DNA of 64,000 bases from Hydrogenovibrio marinus (lineage in GTDB: Bacteria > Pseudomonadota > Gammaproteobacteria > Thiomicrospirales > Thiomicrospiraceae), in the NCBI RefSeq assembly GCF_013340845.1, contig NZ_AP020335.1:744001-808000 (forward strand), read 5' to 3'. The notes below the pieces were generated by a model. That model was not told the origin of the DNA. It saw only the letters and a program-made list of their open reading frames with translations, and made no database searches. The translations under genes and the position numbers were made by a program. Each line of letters begins with the position of its first letter. Position 1 is the first letter of the stretch. Shown here piece by piece: positions 35,433-45,258 of the stretch.

Positions 35433-36224
35433 ATGTGGACTTATCCCTCAATCGATCCTATCGCTCTGGCCCTGGGGCCATTACAAATTCACTGGTACGG
35501 GCTTATGTATTTGGCAGGGTTTCTCTGCTTCTGGTTATATGGTTCCTATCAAGCAAAAAACAATCAATACTGGAATAAAGATTTAGTTGGTGATTTCTTA
35601 TTCTATGGTGCGTTAGGGGTTATTCTCGGCGGACGTATTGGCTACATTCTTTTCTATGATTTGCCGCACTACATCGACCATCCATTGGATATGTTCAAGC
35701 TTTGGATGGGAGGTATGTCTTTCCATGGTGGATTAATGGGGGTTATTTTGGCTATGTTGTGGTTTGCGCGCCATAAAATGAAAGTACCTTTGTTTGCCGT
35801 TTCAGACTTTGTCGCTCCGATGGTGCCATTTGGCTTGTTCTTTGGTCGTATTGGCAATTTCATCAATGGCGAATTGTGGGGTAAAGTTGCCGATGCGCAT
35901 TCCTTCTTCGCTATGAAAGTTTTTGATCCAGCGTTGAATCAGGTGGTTCCCAAGTATCCGACGCAGTTGTTGGAAGCCTTTTTAGAAGGACTGATGTTGT
36001 TTATCTTATTGGCACTCTACCAAAAAGGTAATCGACCTATGGGCGCTGTTTCTGGTATGTTTTTAGTGTTGTATGGAATGTTCCGCTTTTTTGTGGAGTT
36101 TTTCAGAATGCCGGATCCTCAGTTGGGTTATTTAATGTGGGGTTGGTTGACGATGGGGCAAATATTGTCCTTCCCTATGATTTTGATTGGTTTAGGCTTG
36201 ATGGCTTGGGCGTATCGCAAATAG
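35433..36224 (+). CDS. lgt: Prolipoprotein diacylglyceryl transferase
   Basis: Lgt attaches diacylglycerol to the lipobox cysteine of prolipoproteins at the inner membrane. The 263-residue protein has about seven membrane helices, the IHWYGLMYLAGF start, GGRIGYILFYD, SFHGGLMG with the conserved histidine and the signature FGRIGNFINGELWG. It heads an lgt-thyA-folA group, a common gammaproteobacterial arrangement. Confidence 0.97.
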   Translation: MWTYPSIDPIALALGPLQIHWYGLMYLAGFLCFWLYGSYQAKNNQYWNKDLVGDFLFYGALGVILGGRIGYILFYDLPHYIDHPLDMFKLWMGGMSFHGGLMGVILAMLWFARHKMKVPLFAVSDFVAPMVPFGLFFGRIGNFINGELWGKVADAHSFFAMKVFDPALNQVVPKYPTQLLEAFLEGLMLFILLALYQKGNRPMGAVSGMFLVLYGMFRFFVEFFRMPDPQLGYLMWGWLTMGQILSFPMILIGLGLMAWAYRK

Positions 36225-36251
36225 AATAAAGAAGCGTAATTCGAGAAAACG

Positions 36252-37085
36252 ATGAAACAGTATTTGGATTTGTTACAACACATTATTGATAACGGCTATG
36301 ATAAGGGTGATAGAACGGGAACGGGAACACGCTCTGTTTTTGGTTATCAAATGCGGTTTAACCTGCAACAGGGTTTTCCTTTGGTAACCACCAAAAAACT
36401 CCATTTGAAATCAATTGTATATGAACTACTGTGGTTTCTGAAAGGTGACACCAATATTGATTATTTAAAAGAGCATGGTGTGCGCATCTGGGATGAATGG
36501 GCAACTGAAGATGGTGACTTGGGACCTTTGTATGGTAAGCAATGGGTTGCCTGGGAAAAGCCGGATGGAACGACCATTAACCAGATTCAGGAAGTCATCG
36601 ACACATTGAAAAAGAATCCGAACAGCCGCCGTATGATCGTGTCTGCTTGGAACCCGGCTGATTTGCCAGATGAATCGATTTCGCCACAGGAAAATGTTAA
36701 ACAAGGGCGAATGGCCTTGGCGACTTGCCATGCGTTTTTTCAGTTTTATGTCGCTGATGGCAAGCTTTCGTGCCAATTGTATCAGCGAAGCGCGGACACT
36801 TTCTTAGGCGTGCCATTTAATATTGCCAGCTATGCTTTGTTGACACATATGATTGCACAACAGACAGATTTGGGTGTTGGGGACTTTGTTTGGACGGGTG
36901 GCGATGTACATCTTTACAACAACACTATGGAACAAGCCAAGCTTCAGCTGACCAGAGAACCTTTCCCATTGCCTAAATTGAATATTAAGCGTAATCCTGC
37001 ATCCATCTTTGACTATGAGTTTGAAGATTTTGAAATCCTAGACTATGAATCTCATCCGCATATTAAGGCCCAGGTATCCGTATGA
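36252..37085 (+). CDS. thyA: Thymidylate synthase
   Basis: ThyA methylates dUMP to dTMP using methylene-tetrahydrofolate. The 277-residue enzyme has [12 protein letters not shown], the catalytic cysteine in [12 protein letters not shown], the [18 protein letters not shown] block and [10 protein letters not shown]. It overlaps folA by 4 bases, pairing the enzyme that consumes tetrahydrofolate with the one that regenerates it. Confidence 0.98.
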   Translation: MKQYLDLLQHIIDNGYDKGDRTGTGTRSVFGYQMRFNLQQGFPLVTTKKLHLKSIVYELLWFLKGDTNIDYLKEHGVRIWDEWATEDGDLGPLYGKQWVAWEKPDGTTINQIQEVIDTLKKNPNSRRMIVSAWNPADLPDESISPQENVKQGRMALATCHAFFQFYVADGKLSCQLYQRSADTFLGVPFNIASYALLTHMIAQQTDLGVGDFVWTGGDVHLYNNTMEQAKLQLTREPFPLPKLNIKRNPASIFDYEFEDFEILDYESHPHIKAQVSV

Positions 37086-37606
37086 TGGAAGCAGGCATGG
37101 ATTTTGATTTTTCAAATTGCAATCTGTCGATGATTGCAGCGATGGATTTAAATAGAACCATCGGTATAGATAATCAAATGCCATGGCATTTGCCGGATGA
37201 TTTAAAGTTTTTTAAGGCTAAGACATTGGGTAAAACGGTTGTGATGGGACGCAAGACTTTCGAGTCATTAGGTAGTAGGCCTTTACCTAAAAGACGTAAC
37301 TTGGTGATTACACGCAATGCGGATTATCAGGCGGAAGGCGCAGAAGTGTTTACGTCGATTGAGCAGGCATTGCAAAGTTGTCAAGGCGAAGCGGAAATTA
37401 TCATTATGGGTGGAGGGGAGTTATATAGACAAATGCTTCCCTATGCAAACAAACTCTATGTTACCAGGGTACAAACCACCGTGCCAGGGGATACGGTCTT
37501 TCCCGAATGGAAAGATGATGAGTGGCAAGTGGTGGAAAAAGAATGGCATGATAAGGATGAAAAGCATGAATATGCTTTTGATTTTGTGGTGTTACAAAAA
37601 AAATAA
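37082..37606 (+). CDS. folA: Dihydrofolate reductase
   Basis: FolA reduces dihydrofolate to tetrahydrofolate with NADPH. The 174-residue product shows [27 protein letters not shown] with the catalytic acidic residue, the NADPH segment [12 protein letters not shown] and [11 protein letters not shown]. The listed ATG overlaps the thyA stop, but an alternative ATG at 37097 would remove five residues from an N-terminal extension not needed for the fold. Confidence 0.96.
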   Translation: MMEAGMDFDFSNCNLSMIAAMDLNRTIGIDNQMPWHLPDDLKFFKAKTLGKTVVMGRKTFESLGSRPLPKRRNLVITRNADYQAEGAEVFTSIEQALQSCQGEAEIIIMGGGELYRQMLPYANKLYVTRVQTTVPGDTVFPEWKDDEWQVVEKEWHDKDEKHEYAFDFVVLQKK

Positions 37607-37628
37607 AAGAAGAGGATGGTTGTGATAA

Positions 37629-40115
37629 ATGAGTATCAAAACAAAATTAATGAGCATCAAAACAAGACTGCTGGTCGGTGTGTTGGGTGCTATTTTCTTT
37701 TTATTAATTTCAAATCTAATTGCGCAATATGTTTTTAGACAGGCAACTGACACTACCAGTCAAATAACCAATGCGGCTGATCAAAAGCTAGAGATGCTCA
37801 ATCAAATTGAGATTCTTTCGGGTTATAGGGCCGCGTATACTCGCGATTTAATCATTTATGATGATAAAAAACTTCTTCAGAATACAAGGGAGAAGTTGAA
37901 GGTGACAGCAAGTGATATTGTTGACGCATTCAATACGCTAGATAGGATGCAATTGTCCAGCCAGGAAAAAGACTATTTAGAAAAAATTAGGCAAAGTGTA
38001 GTCAGTGCAAATCAGTCATTTGGTAATTTTACTTCGGCCATAGACGAAGGGTTTTCTGATGAAGCCAAACATATTCTGGTTAACGAGTTCAATCCAAAAT
38101 TTATTGCTTTTTCCAATATTGTTACCAATTTCAAAAGTTACGAGGAGAAGCAGAACACTGAGCTAGCTAATCAACTCGCATCACAGCAAGACTTTGGTAA
38201 TAAGGCTCTGTGGTCGTTACTTGCGTTGAGTGTAATTATTTTCTCAATAGTTGGTTCGATTTCCGCAAAAATCTTGTTGGCTCCAATTTATGCCATGCGA
38301 GATACCATGGCAAAAATTTTGGAAACAGGGGATTTGAGTCATCGTGTTCCTATTTATTCTAAGGATGAAATCGGACAAAGTGCGCAATCCATTAATGAGC
38401 TTTTGACGACGATTAATGGTGCCACAAATGATGTTAAGTCGGTTATGACTGAAATTTCTAATGGTACGTTCAAAGAGAAAATTGAGAACGAATACAAGGG
38501 TGATTTTGAGTTACTCAAAAAAGGCGTTAATAGTTCGTATGATCAAATTTACAATATGGTTGTTATGTTAAGGGGGACTGCTTCCAATTTGAGAAATGGT
38601 TCTTTAGAGTCTATATATAACGAACATGTAGAAATGAAAGGGGATTACGCAGCTGTCATTACAGATATCAAGGTAGCAATGGATGCTATAAGATTCACGG
38701 TTGATGATATTTCTCGAACGTTGGATAGTCTTTCAAAAGGTGATTTCTCCAAGCGTGTGGAAGTTGAAGCTATGGGTGAGTTTTCAAAACTCAAGAATGC
38801 TATCAACAGTACTATTGACGGTCTTGATCAATTCGTTGGTGAGGTTGTCACCGTTCAAAGCAAGATTAGTGAAGGAGATCTCACAGATTATGTTAGAAAA
38901 GATTATTCAGGAAAAATGGCTGCACTAAAGGATAGTCTAAATTTTTCAACTCAAAACATGGCATGCATGATCGCAAAAGTTGGTGCTGTCACTAAACTGG
39001 TCTCTGGTGAAGCAAGCACAATCGCAAGTAGCAGTGCCACCGTGTCTGACCGTATTCAAGAGCAGACAATAGCGCTTGAAAAGACTTCCACGCAAATGGA
39101 AGAAATGACAAAAATTGTTCAGCAAAACGCTGAGGTGGCTTCCAATGCAAATGCTATGACGCAGCAGGCACAAGTAAAATTGACTTCTGGCGTTGAAATT
39201 ATGAAGAGTGCTTTGAAGTCGATGGATCAGATGACTGAGGCAAGTAGAAAGATCAATGATATTATTTCTATTATCGACAGCATTGCTTTTCAAACTAATT
39301 TGTTGGCCTTAAACGCAGCTGTAGAAGCGGCAAGAGCGGGTGACCACGGTAGAGGCTTTGCAGTTGTTGCAGGTGAAGTCCGTAGTTTGGCTGGGAAGTC
39401 ATCGGATGCCGCCTCTGAAATTAAAAAGTTAATTGAAAATTCAGTCAATATTAGTGATGAGAGTGGGCGCTATGTCAAACAGACTAGTGATGCATTGATT
39501 GAAGTAAATCATTCAATAAAAGAAATGTCAGGCATGATTTCTGAAATTGCTTCTGCAAGTCGTGAACAAGCAGATGGTATAGCTAGAGTTAATGAGTCTA
39601 TTTTAGAAATGGAGTCTAGCACTCAGCAAAATGCTGGTTTGATAGAGGAATCTGCTTCTGGAAGCCAAGATTTATTCAGTCAATCTGAACAGCTTTTACA
39701 TATGGTACAGGGTTTTAAAGTAGATGAAACTATGTCGAAAAGAATTGCTAGAAATCAGAGTTCACATATCGCCCAGCATTTTGAAAAGATGATAGAGGCT
39801 CATCGGTCTTGGAAAAGTAAAATTCGTGGTTTTATAAATGGTATGGATATTGGTGTTACCTATGAGGTTGCAACTGACCATACTGCCTGTATTTTAGGGA
39901 AATGGTACTATGGCGAAGGCCAAAGTTTGATGCATATGCCTTTGATGCAAGAGCTTGGACAAGAGCATATGGAAATGCATCAGGCCATTAAGAAAGTAAT
40001 GGATGCTAAAGAGATTGGCGACGACAGTCTAGTTGCAGAAGGTTTGACGCAAATCGATAAGCAATCTGAAAAAGTGGTGGCAATTCTAGAGCAGTTGGAA
40101 GACGAAGTTTCCTAA
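37629..40115 (+). CDS. Chemoreceptor with C-terminal zinc-binding (CZB) domain
   Basis: This is an 828-residue methyl-accepting protein. It has a first membrane helix (about 15-32), a periplasmic helical domain, a second helix (about 193-215) and several HAMP-like segments ([22 protein letters not shown]). The signalling tip is [31 protein letters not shown]. The last 120 residues match the CZB pattern: H in HRSWKSKIR, the Cys in [11 protein letters not shown], and later EHMEMHQAI, residues known to bind zinc or sense oxidants such as HOCl. The first 14 codons are a near-perfect tandem duplication of 7 codons. The gene looks AT-richer than its neighbours. Confidence 0.92.
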   Translation: MSIKTKLMSIKTRLLVGVLGAIFFLLISNLIAQYVFRQATDTTSQITNAADQKLEMLNQIEILSGYRAAYTRDLIIYDDKKLLQNTREKLKVTASDIVDAFNTLDRMQLSSQEKDYLEKIRQSVVSANQSFGNFTSAIDEGFSDEAKHILVNEFNPKFIAFSNIVTNFKSYEEKQNTELANQLASQQDFGNKALWSLLALSVIIFSIVGSISAKILLAPIYAMRDTMAKILETGDLSHRVPIYSKDEIGQSAQSINELLTTINGATNDVKSVMTEISNGTFKEKIENEYKGDFELLKKGVNSSYDQIYNMVVMLRGTASNLRNGSLESIYNEHVEMKGDYAAVITDIKVAMDAIRFTVDDISRTLDSLSKGDFSKRVEVEAMGEFSKLKNAINSTIDGLDQFVGEVVTVQSKISEGDLTDYVRKDYSGKMAALKDSLNFSTQNMACMIAKVGAVTKLVSGEASTIASSSATVSDRIQEQTIALEKTSTQMEEMTKIVQQNAEVASNANAMTQQAQVKLTSGVEIMKSALKSMDQMTEASRKINDIISIIDSIAFQTNLLALNAAVEAARAGDHGRGFAVVAGEVRSLAGKSSDAASEIKKLIENSVNISDESGRYVKQTSDALIEVNHSIKEMSGMISEIASASREQADGIARVNESILEMESSTQQNAGLIEESASGSQDLFSQSEQLLHMVQGFKVDETMSKRIARNQSSHIAQHFEKMIEAHRSWKSKIRGFINGMDIGVTYEVATDHTACILGKWYYGEGQSLMHMPLMQELGQEHMEMHQAIKKVMDAKEIGDDSLVAEGLTQIDKQSEKVVAILEQLEDEVS

Positions 40116-40129
40116 TTGAGTTTCACCCT

Positions 40130-40170
40130 AAACGGGCAAATATTGTTTTTACAGTGTTTGCCCGTTTCTA
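40130..40170 (+). terminator. Terminator of CZB chemoreceptor gene
   Basis: AAACGGGCAAA and TTTGCCCGTTT form a perfect 11-bp stem with a 16-base loop, followed by a short T-rich tail. It lies 14 bases after the stop codon. Confidence 0.75.
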
Positions 40171-40195
40171 TTCTATAGATTCATTCTGAATCAAA

Positions 40196-40217
40196 GACCC
40201 CAACCTGGTAGATTTTA
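40196..40217 (+). repeat. ~19-bp repeat copy 4 (intergenic, CZB receptor/znuB)
   Basis: Plus-strand orientation: GACCCCAACCTGGTAGATTT, the core with C to T at one position. It lies between convergent genes, after the chemoreceptor terminator. Confidence 0.7.
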
Positions 40218-40243
40218 ATACAGTCAATAAAGTGGAATGGCTT

Positions 40244-41047
40244 TTAGAGTGGCTTTCTGATGAAACTTGCCAAGAAAATCAAGCTGGCAACCACTACGAT
40301 TGATGGTCCGGCTGGCGTGTCCCATTGCATGGAAAACAGTAGTCCAAGCACGATCGATAGCAATGCGAACAGGTAGCTGATGTAGAGCATTTGTTCTGGC
40401 GATTTTGACAGCCTGTGTGCTGCAGCTGAAGGAATAATCAATAATGAGGTAATCAACAGAATACCGACAACCTTGATTGCCAGTGCGATCAACAGCGCCA
40501 ACAAAAGGGTATACATCAGTTGAACCGATTGTGTACAAACCCCTTCAACCTGTGCTAATTCAGCATTCAAGGTAATATTGAGTAGGTCTTGCCAATAACG
40601 AAAAAAGTAAAGTACGACAGCGACCAGTAGTGCAGACATCAAGATGATATCTGTCGTGTTTATACTAAGAATGTCGCCGAAGAGATAGCTCATGATGTCA
40701 ATCTGGATATGATTCTGGAAGCTGAGAATTACTAGCCCCAAAGCCAATGTACTGTGTGCCAGTAGCCCTAGAAGCGTGTCTGAGGATAGAGCAGTTTTTT
40801 TCGATAAAAAGAAAATCGATAAGGCAATTACCACAGAAGTCAGCATCACCGCCAGTGTCAGATTAAGCTGCAAGAGTAGCCCTAGGCTAACCCCCAATAA
40901 TGCCGAGTGTGCCAAGGTTGCGCTGAAATAGGATTGGCGCTGCCACACCATAAAAACACCTAGCGGTGTAGCGATAGACGCGACTAATAAGCCGCCCAAT
41001 AATGCAAGAACCAGAAACTCAGGTGGGTGCAGTAGAATATCAATCAT
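40244..41047 (-). CDS. znuB: Zinc ABC transporter permease ZnuB
   Basis: ZnuB is the inner-membrane channel of the zinc uptake ABC system. The 267-residue product is highly hydrophobic with about eight helices and belongs to the ABC-3 family. A GVFMVWQRQSYFSATLAHSALLG segment early in the protein is typical, as is the SLLIIPSAAAHRL block later. It overlaps znuC by 4 bases. Zinc rather than manganese specificity is inferred from the linked His-rich binding protein. Confidence 0.93.
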   Translation of the reverse strand: MIDILLHPPEFLVLALLGGLLVASIATPLGVFMVWQRQSYFSATLAHSALLGVSLGLLLQLNLTLAVMLTSVVIALSIFFLSKKTALSSDTLLGLLAHSTLALGLVILSFQNHIQIDIMSYLFGDILSINTTDIILMSALLVAVVLYFFRYWQDLLNITLNAELAQVEGVCTQSVQLMYTLLLALLIALAIKVVGILLITSLLIIPSAAAHRLSKSPEQMLYISYLFALLSIVLGLLFSMQWDTPAGPSIVVVASLIFLASFIRKPL

Positions 41048-41868
41048 TTCAATAGCCCATGAGTATGGTCGCAGGTATCGCCGTGGTGGTGTTCGTAAAT
41101 CGCGATTTCGTCGAATTCCTGGCCGAATAGATTTTTAAAGGCGGGAGACTCGCTGACGATTTGAGGGTGCCCGGAGCAACAGATATGTTCGTTCAAACAG
41201 AGCACTTGATGCGTGCTTTTCATGACGATATGCAGGTCATGACTTACCATTAAAATACCGCAATGTAAGGTATCTTTGATTTCATTGATAAGATGGTAAA
41301 GTTCGACCTGACCTTGTAGGTCAACACCTTGCACGGGTTCATCCAGCACCAGTAAATCCGGCTTACGGATTAAAGCTCGTGCAAGCAAAACACGCTGCAT
41401 TTCACCGCCTGATACTTTCTGGATCGGGGTGTTCAGTAGTTTTTCTAGCTTCAGAAGTGACACGGTTTGCATCAGCTCTGTGGTAAAATCCGCTTCCATT
41501 TTTTGGGTAGAGAAAAAGTGGGGTTTGCGTAATCCCAGCTTGAGAAAGCGAGCAACGTTCATCGGTAAAGAAGCATCGACTTGAATTTTCTGAGGCATGA
41601 ATCCGATAGACAGATGAGGTGAACGCCAAATCTTTCCGTGTGTAGGTTGAATCAGGTCAATCAGGATTTTTAGCAGGGTGGATTTCCCTGCACCATTTGG
41701 ACCGATTAACGTAGTGATCTCATTTCGCTTTATCGTTAGGTCGATATTCTGCAACACACGCTTTTCACCGAAGAAATGGCTGATATTGGTTGCTTGCACC
41801 AGAATTTCGTTGGTGTCGATTTGGGAAAGATTAAGGGATGCATTCATAGCGACTATTGTATGTGACAC
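41044..41868 (-). CDS. znuC: Zinc ABC transporter ATPase ZnuC
   Basis: ZnuC powers zinc import through ZnuB. The 274-residue ATPase has Walker A GPNGAGKSTLL, a Q-loop GFMPQKIQ, the signature VSGGEMQRVLLARAL, Walker B LLVLDEP and the switch VSHDLH. A His-rich C-terminal end (EHHHGDTCDHTHG) resembles the metal-binding tails of ZnuC proteins. It is divergent from znuA, separated by about 70 bases. Confidence 0.94.
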   Translation of the reverse strand: MSHTIVAMNASLNLSQIDTNEILVQATNISHFFGEKRVLQNIDLTIKRNEITTLIGPNGAGKSTLLKILIDLIQPTHGKIWRSPHLSIGFMPQKIQVDASLPMNVARFLKLGLRKPHFFSTQKMEADFTTELMQTVSLLKLEKLLNTPIQKVSGGEMQRVLLARALIRKPDLLVLDEPVQGVDLQGQVELYHLINEIKDTLHCGILMVSHDLHIVMKSTHQVLCLNEHICCSGHPQIVSESPAFKNLFGQEFDEIAIYEHHHGDTCDHTHGLLK

Positions 41869-41940
41869 TTTATGCTCTGTGTATCAGATTTTATGAGAAT
41901 ATTACCCGATACCATTAAAAACCCGTTTGAGGATTTTGAG

Positions 41941-42876
41941 ATGAACAAGTTATTGAAGTCTGTACTCTTGCCCCTTGCATTGATGACGATGATGCAAGCT
42001 GCCGAAGCAGCGAGAGTTGTCGTGACGATTCCGCCACTGCTATCAGCCATTAAACCTTTGCTGGGTGTGCAAGATAAAGTCACGGTTTTGCTGACCAGAG
42101 GGCAATCGCCACACGGCTTTACCATGAAACCCTCTCATGCATTGGCGCTACAACAAGCCGATATTATTGTTACTGTAGGTTCGGGTGTTGATCAATGGGC
42201 TCAAAAAGCCATTGAGAACGCAAAGCAAAACCATTCTGTTGAAGTGGTGAGGATGACGGATATCTCTGGCATGACGCTGATAGAAGGTGGTGATGACGAT
42301 GACGAACATGGTACACATGACCACGCGCTTCATGAAGAAAATCATGATGAAGATGGTGATGCGTTCATGAATATCAATCCTCACCTGTGGTTGGATATTG
42401 GAAACATTGAAAAAGTGGTTGAGGCTTTCAGTCAGGCATTGCAGAAAAAGGATGAGAGTCGTGTCGGTGAAATCGCTAGCCAAACACAAGCTTGGCTGGC
42501 TAAATTACAAATGACGGATAACGACATCAAGCAACAATTGTCGTCAGTGAAGCAAGTGCCTTACATGGTGTTTCATAATGCGTTTGTCTATTTTGAAAAG
42601 CGTTATGATTTGAATAATAAAGGTGCATTACATAATAGTGCCGAGCGTAAAGCGGGTGTAAAACGTCTTGTTGATGTTGATGACATGATTCAGTCAGGTG
42701 AAGTGAAATGTGTTTTCCAAGAGCCGCAGTTGTCGAACAAACAATTAACGGGACTCGTTAAAGGTTCCAAGGTTAGGTTGGGTACGTTGGACCCTCTTGG
42801 CGATGGTAGTTTGGATACGGCGCAATTTATGGAAAAATTGGCACATCAATATCTGAGTTGTTTGGCCGCCAAATGA
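41941..42876 (+). CDS. znuA: Zinc-binding periplasmic protein ZnuA
   Basis: ZnuA captures zinc in the periplasm and delivers it to ZnuB. The ATG at 41941 has GAGG 8 bases upstream and opens a signal peptide ending AAEA. The upstream in-frame ATG at 41872 would place 23 polar residues before the signal. Metal ligands include SPHGFTMKPSH, an acidic His-rich loop between about 110 and 140, and HNAFVYFEKRYD. The His/Asp loop is a hallmark of zinc-specific cluster A-I proteins. Its stop overlaps the next gene. Confidence 0.94.
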   Translation: MNKLLKSVLLPLALMTMMQAAEAARVVVTIPPLLSAIKPLLGVQDKVTVLLTRGQSPHGFTMKPSHALALQQADIIVTVGSGVDQWAQKAIENAKQNHSVEVVRMTDISGMTLIEGGDDDDEHGTHDHALHEENHDEDGDAFMNINPHLWLDIGNIEKVVEAFSQALQKKDESRVGEIASQTQAWLAKLQMTDNDIKQQLSSVKQVPYMVFHNAFVYFEKRYDLNNKGALHNSAERKAGVKRLVDVDDMIQSGEVKCVFQEPQLSNKQLTGLVKGSKVRLGTLDPLGDGSLDTAQFMEKLAHQYLSCLAAK

Positions 42877-43565
42877 GTAATGAAGTTCTGCTACTTGGGT
42901 TGCCAGGCTGTGGTCAAAGCCGCTTTGCTGAAGCATTGAGGGTTCACTGTCAAAAGCAACAGGTTCAATCTCCAATATGCATTGAAAGCCTTGAGGTTGG
43001 TTCTCAAACGAAAAAGCGGGTTTGGACACTAATTGATATTCGATCCGAATTACACCATGATCAGGCGGAAAACTATTTGTTGGCCTGCCTTGAGCAGAGC
43101 TCTGGAGTGGTGTTTGTGTTTGCAGAATCGGCGGATTTAACCACGCAAGCATTCTGGCAGAATTGGTTAAAACGCCAAGGAATTGATTTGCCCGTTTTGC
43201 GCTGGTTTTCGCAAACCTTTGCGGAAAATTGGCACTGGCAGTCGTTCGGTGACGAAGTTTTGGTTAATCAAAGTGAATTCCCAAGGTTGTCTTTGCAGAG
43301 CATGGAATTTGAGTTAGGTACTATTTATCTAGAGCATCTTTTGTTCGGCTTGGACTCGATCAAGCAGAACTTGGGTGCTGAGATCTGGCGAGTAAAGGCC
43401 AGTGTGCAAACTCAAGAGTATGTAAATCCTGTTTCGATAGAAGGCACAATCAACCGTTGGGATACCTACGCCGTCGAGCAGGCTAGTGGAAAGTTGACAG
43501 TTCTAGGAGCTTCTCTTGATAAAAGCTTGTTGACCGAGATTGTAGAAGCGAGTGCATTGGTGTAA
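42873..43565 (+). CDS. Degenerate CobW/COG0523-like protein linked to znuA
   Basis: The ATG at 42873 overlaps the znuA stop (ATGA). The 230-residue product starts with a P-loop-like GLPGCGQSRFAEAL in which the catalytic lysine is replaced by glutamine. The C-terminal 70 residues (IWRVKASVQTQEYVNPVSIEGTINRW then LTVLGASLDKSLLTEIVEA) read like a CobW C-terminal domain. The Cys-X-Cys-Cys metal motif and the NKxD guanine motif of true COG0523 GTPases are absent, and the protein is shorter than usual. I infer a zinc-handling relative that has lost GTPase activity. Function is unproven. Confidence 0.55.
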   Translation: MSNEVLLLGLPGCGQSRFAEALRVHCQKQQVQSPICIESLEVGSQTKKRVWTLIDIRSELHHDQAENYLLACLEQSSGVVFVFAESADLTTQAFWQNWLKRQGIDLPVLRWFSQTFAENWHWQSFGDEVLVNQSEFPRLSLQSMEFELGTIYLEHLLFGLDSIKQNLGAEIWRVKASVQTQEYVNPVSIEGTINRWDTYAVEQASGKLTVLGASLDKSLLTEIVEASALV

Positions 43566-43617
43566 TACGCGGTATTGTTTATGAGGGTAGTTTTTTAATC
43601 GAAAACAACCTGAAAAC

Positions 43618-43646
43618 TGGACAATAAAACAATATCCGACTAAAAT
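43618..43646 (+). promoter_or_regulatory. Promoter of the suf operon
   Basis: TGGACA and TAAAAT are separated by exactly 17 bases, giving a start near 43653, about 26 bases before the sufB ATG. Confidence 0.7.
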
Positions 43647-43656
43647 ACTAGGAAAT
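43632..43656 (+). promoter_or_regulatory. IscR type-1-like operator over the suf promoter
   Basis: The left part ATATCCGACTA fits the IscR type-1 half site (ATA-SYY-GACTR), followed by an A/T centre and a weaker right half TACTAGGAAAT. It overlaps the -10 hexamer, where a holo-IscR repressor would act. The right half is imperfect, so this is a candidate only. Confidence 0.5.
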
Positions 43657-43678
43657 TAAATTAGAAGCTGTAGTACCT

Positions 43679-45172
43679 ATGTCAGAAGCGACTCAATACG
43701 AAGAGATAAACGACCTACTAAATAAGAAAACTGGTTACAAAGAAGGCTTTGTAACTCAGACAAGCGTTGAAACCTTTGAGAAAGGAATCAGCGAGGACGT
43801 TGTGCGCGCGATTTCGGCGAAAAAGAATGAACCGGAATGGATGCTGGAGTTTCGTTTGAAAGCCTATCGTCATTGGTTGACGATGGAAGAACCTCATTGG
43901 GCGAAAGCCAACTACGACCCACTGGATTACCAAGATTACAGTTATTATTCAGCACCAGAATGTTCAGCCTGTGGCGGTGATGCCTGTGCGGCAGATGAAG
44001 CTAAAAAGGCTGAAATCGCTGAGATGGATTTGGAAGTCGCTAAAGCCTTTGCCGCGCTCGGCGTGCCGATTGTCGGAAATGAAAACGAAAATACCAATAT
44101 CGCGGTAGATGCGATTTTCGACTCGGTTTCGGTATCAACGACCAAGCGCGAAGAGTTGGAAAAGTTGGGCATTATCTTTTGTTCGTTCTCCGAAGCGGTT
44201 CATGAGCATCCAGAACTGGTTCAAAAGTATTTAGGAACGGTTGTTCCTTATCATGACAACTATTTTGCGGCGTTGAACTCCGCAGTGGCGTCTGATGGTA
44301 CTTTTGTTTACATTCCGGAAAATGTTCGTTGCCCGATTGATCTATCTACTTACTTCCGTATCAATGAAGCGAAAACAGGTCAGTTTGAACGTACGATTTT
44401 AATCGCCGACAAAAACAGCTATGTCAGTTACCTTGAAGGGTGTTCCGCGCCTGTTCGCGATACTTACCAGCTACATGCTGCGGTGGTAGAAGTTATCGTA
44501 CTGGATGATGCCGAGGTGAAATACTCTACGGTACAAAACTGGTATCCGGGTGACGATGATTGCGAAGGTGGTATTTTGAACTTCGTTACCAAGCGCGGTA
44601 TCTGTGAAGGTAAAAATTCAAAACTGTCTTGGACGCAAGCGGAAACCGGTTCTGCGATTACTTGGAAATATCCAAGCTGTATCCTGAAAGGCGATAACTC
44701 AATTGGCGAGTTCTACTCGGTCGCACTAACCAATCGTCGCCAGCAAGCGGACACTGGAACCAAGATGATTCACATCGGTAAGAACACGCGTAGCACGATT
44801 ATCTCTAAAGGGCTGTCTGCGGGTAGATCGGATAATACTTACCGTGGTTTGGTGAAGATTTTGCCATCCGCTGAAAACGCGCGTAACTTTACCCAATGTG
44901 ATTCGATGCTGATTGGTGATCAATGTGGTGCGCACACTTTCCCTTATATTGAAGTGGAAAATGCGACAGCGAAGATGGAACACGAGGCAACGACTTCCCG
45001 TATTGGTGAAGACCAGTTGTTCTATTGCCAGCAACGGGGCATCAGTGAGCAAGATGCGATTTCCATGATCGTGAATGGTTATTGTAAAGAGGTGTTTAAA
45101 GAGCTGCCGCTTGAGTTCGCACAAGAAGCTGAAGAATTATTAGCAATCAGTTTGGAAGGGTCTGTCGGATAA
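43679..45172 (+). CDS. sufB: Fe-S scaffold subunit SufB
   Basis: SufB is the scaffold subunit of the SufBCD complex on which Fe-S clusters are built. The 497-residue product has the expected length. It shows the [17 protein letters not shown] start and the core beta-helix with NFVTKRGIC, the conserved cysteine region GCSAPVRD, and the C-terminal [21 protein letters not shown]. An N-terminal CSACGGDAC stretch (about 98-106) is a further cysteine cluster often seen in SufB. It opens the sufBCDS operon. Confidence 0.96.
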   Translation: MSEATQYEEINDLLNKKTGYKEGFVTQTSVETFEKGISEDVVRAISAKKNEPEWMLEFRLKAYRHWLTMEEPHWAKANYDPLDYQDYSYYSAPECSACGGDACAADEAKKAEIAEMDLEVAKAFAALGVPIVGNENENTNIAVDAIFDSVSVSTTKREELEKLGIIFCSFSEAVHEHPELVQKYLGTVVPYHDNYFAALNSAVASDGTFVYIPENVRCPIDLSTYFRINEAKTGQFERTILIADKNSYVSYLEGCSAPVRDTYQLHAAVVEVIVLDDAEVKYSTVQNWYPGDDDCEGGILNFVTKRGICEGKNSKLSWTQAETGSAITWKYPSCILKGDNSIGEFYSVALTNRRQQADTGTKMIHIGKNTRSTIISKGLSAGRSDNTYRGLVKILPSAENARNFTQCDSMLIGDQCGAHTFPYIEVENATAKMEHEATTSRIGEDQLFYCQQRGISEQDAISMIVNGYCKEVFKELPLEFAQEAEELLAISLEGSVG

Positions 45173-45258
45173 AAGCATACCGGCATTGATACTCGAAATA
45201 ACAAGATTTTAGAAATGAATGGTCTGTATGAATGCAGGCTGAATAGGGTTAAAAAAAC

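Noticed and set aside
41869-41940. Zur box between znuC and znuA
   Set aside because: TTTATGAGAATATTACC has the right composition but wrong spacing and poor dyad symmetry against the GTTATA-TATAAC consensus.
42899-42917. TTGCCAGGCTGTGGTCAA as a ninth repeat copy
   Set aside because: It matches 15 of 18 bases of the reverse core but lies in the P-loop-like codons of the CobW-like ORF, so it may be coincidence; not counted.
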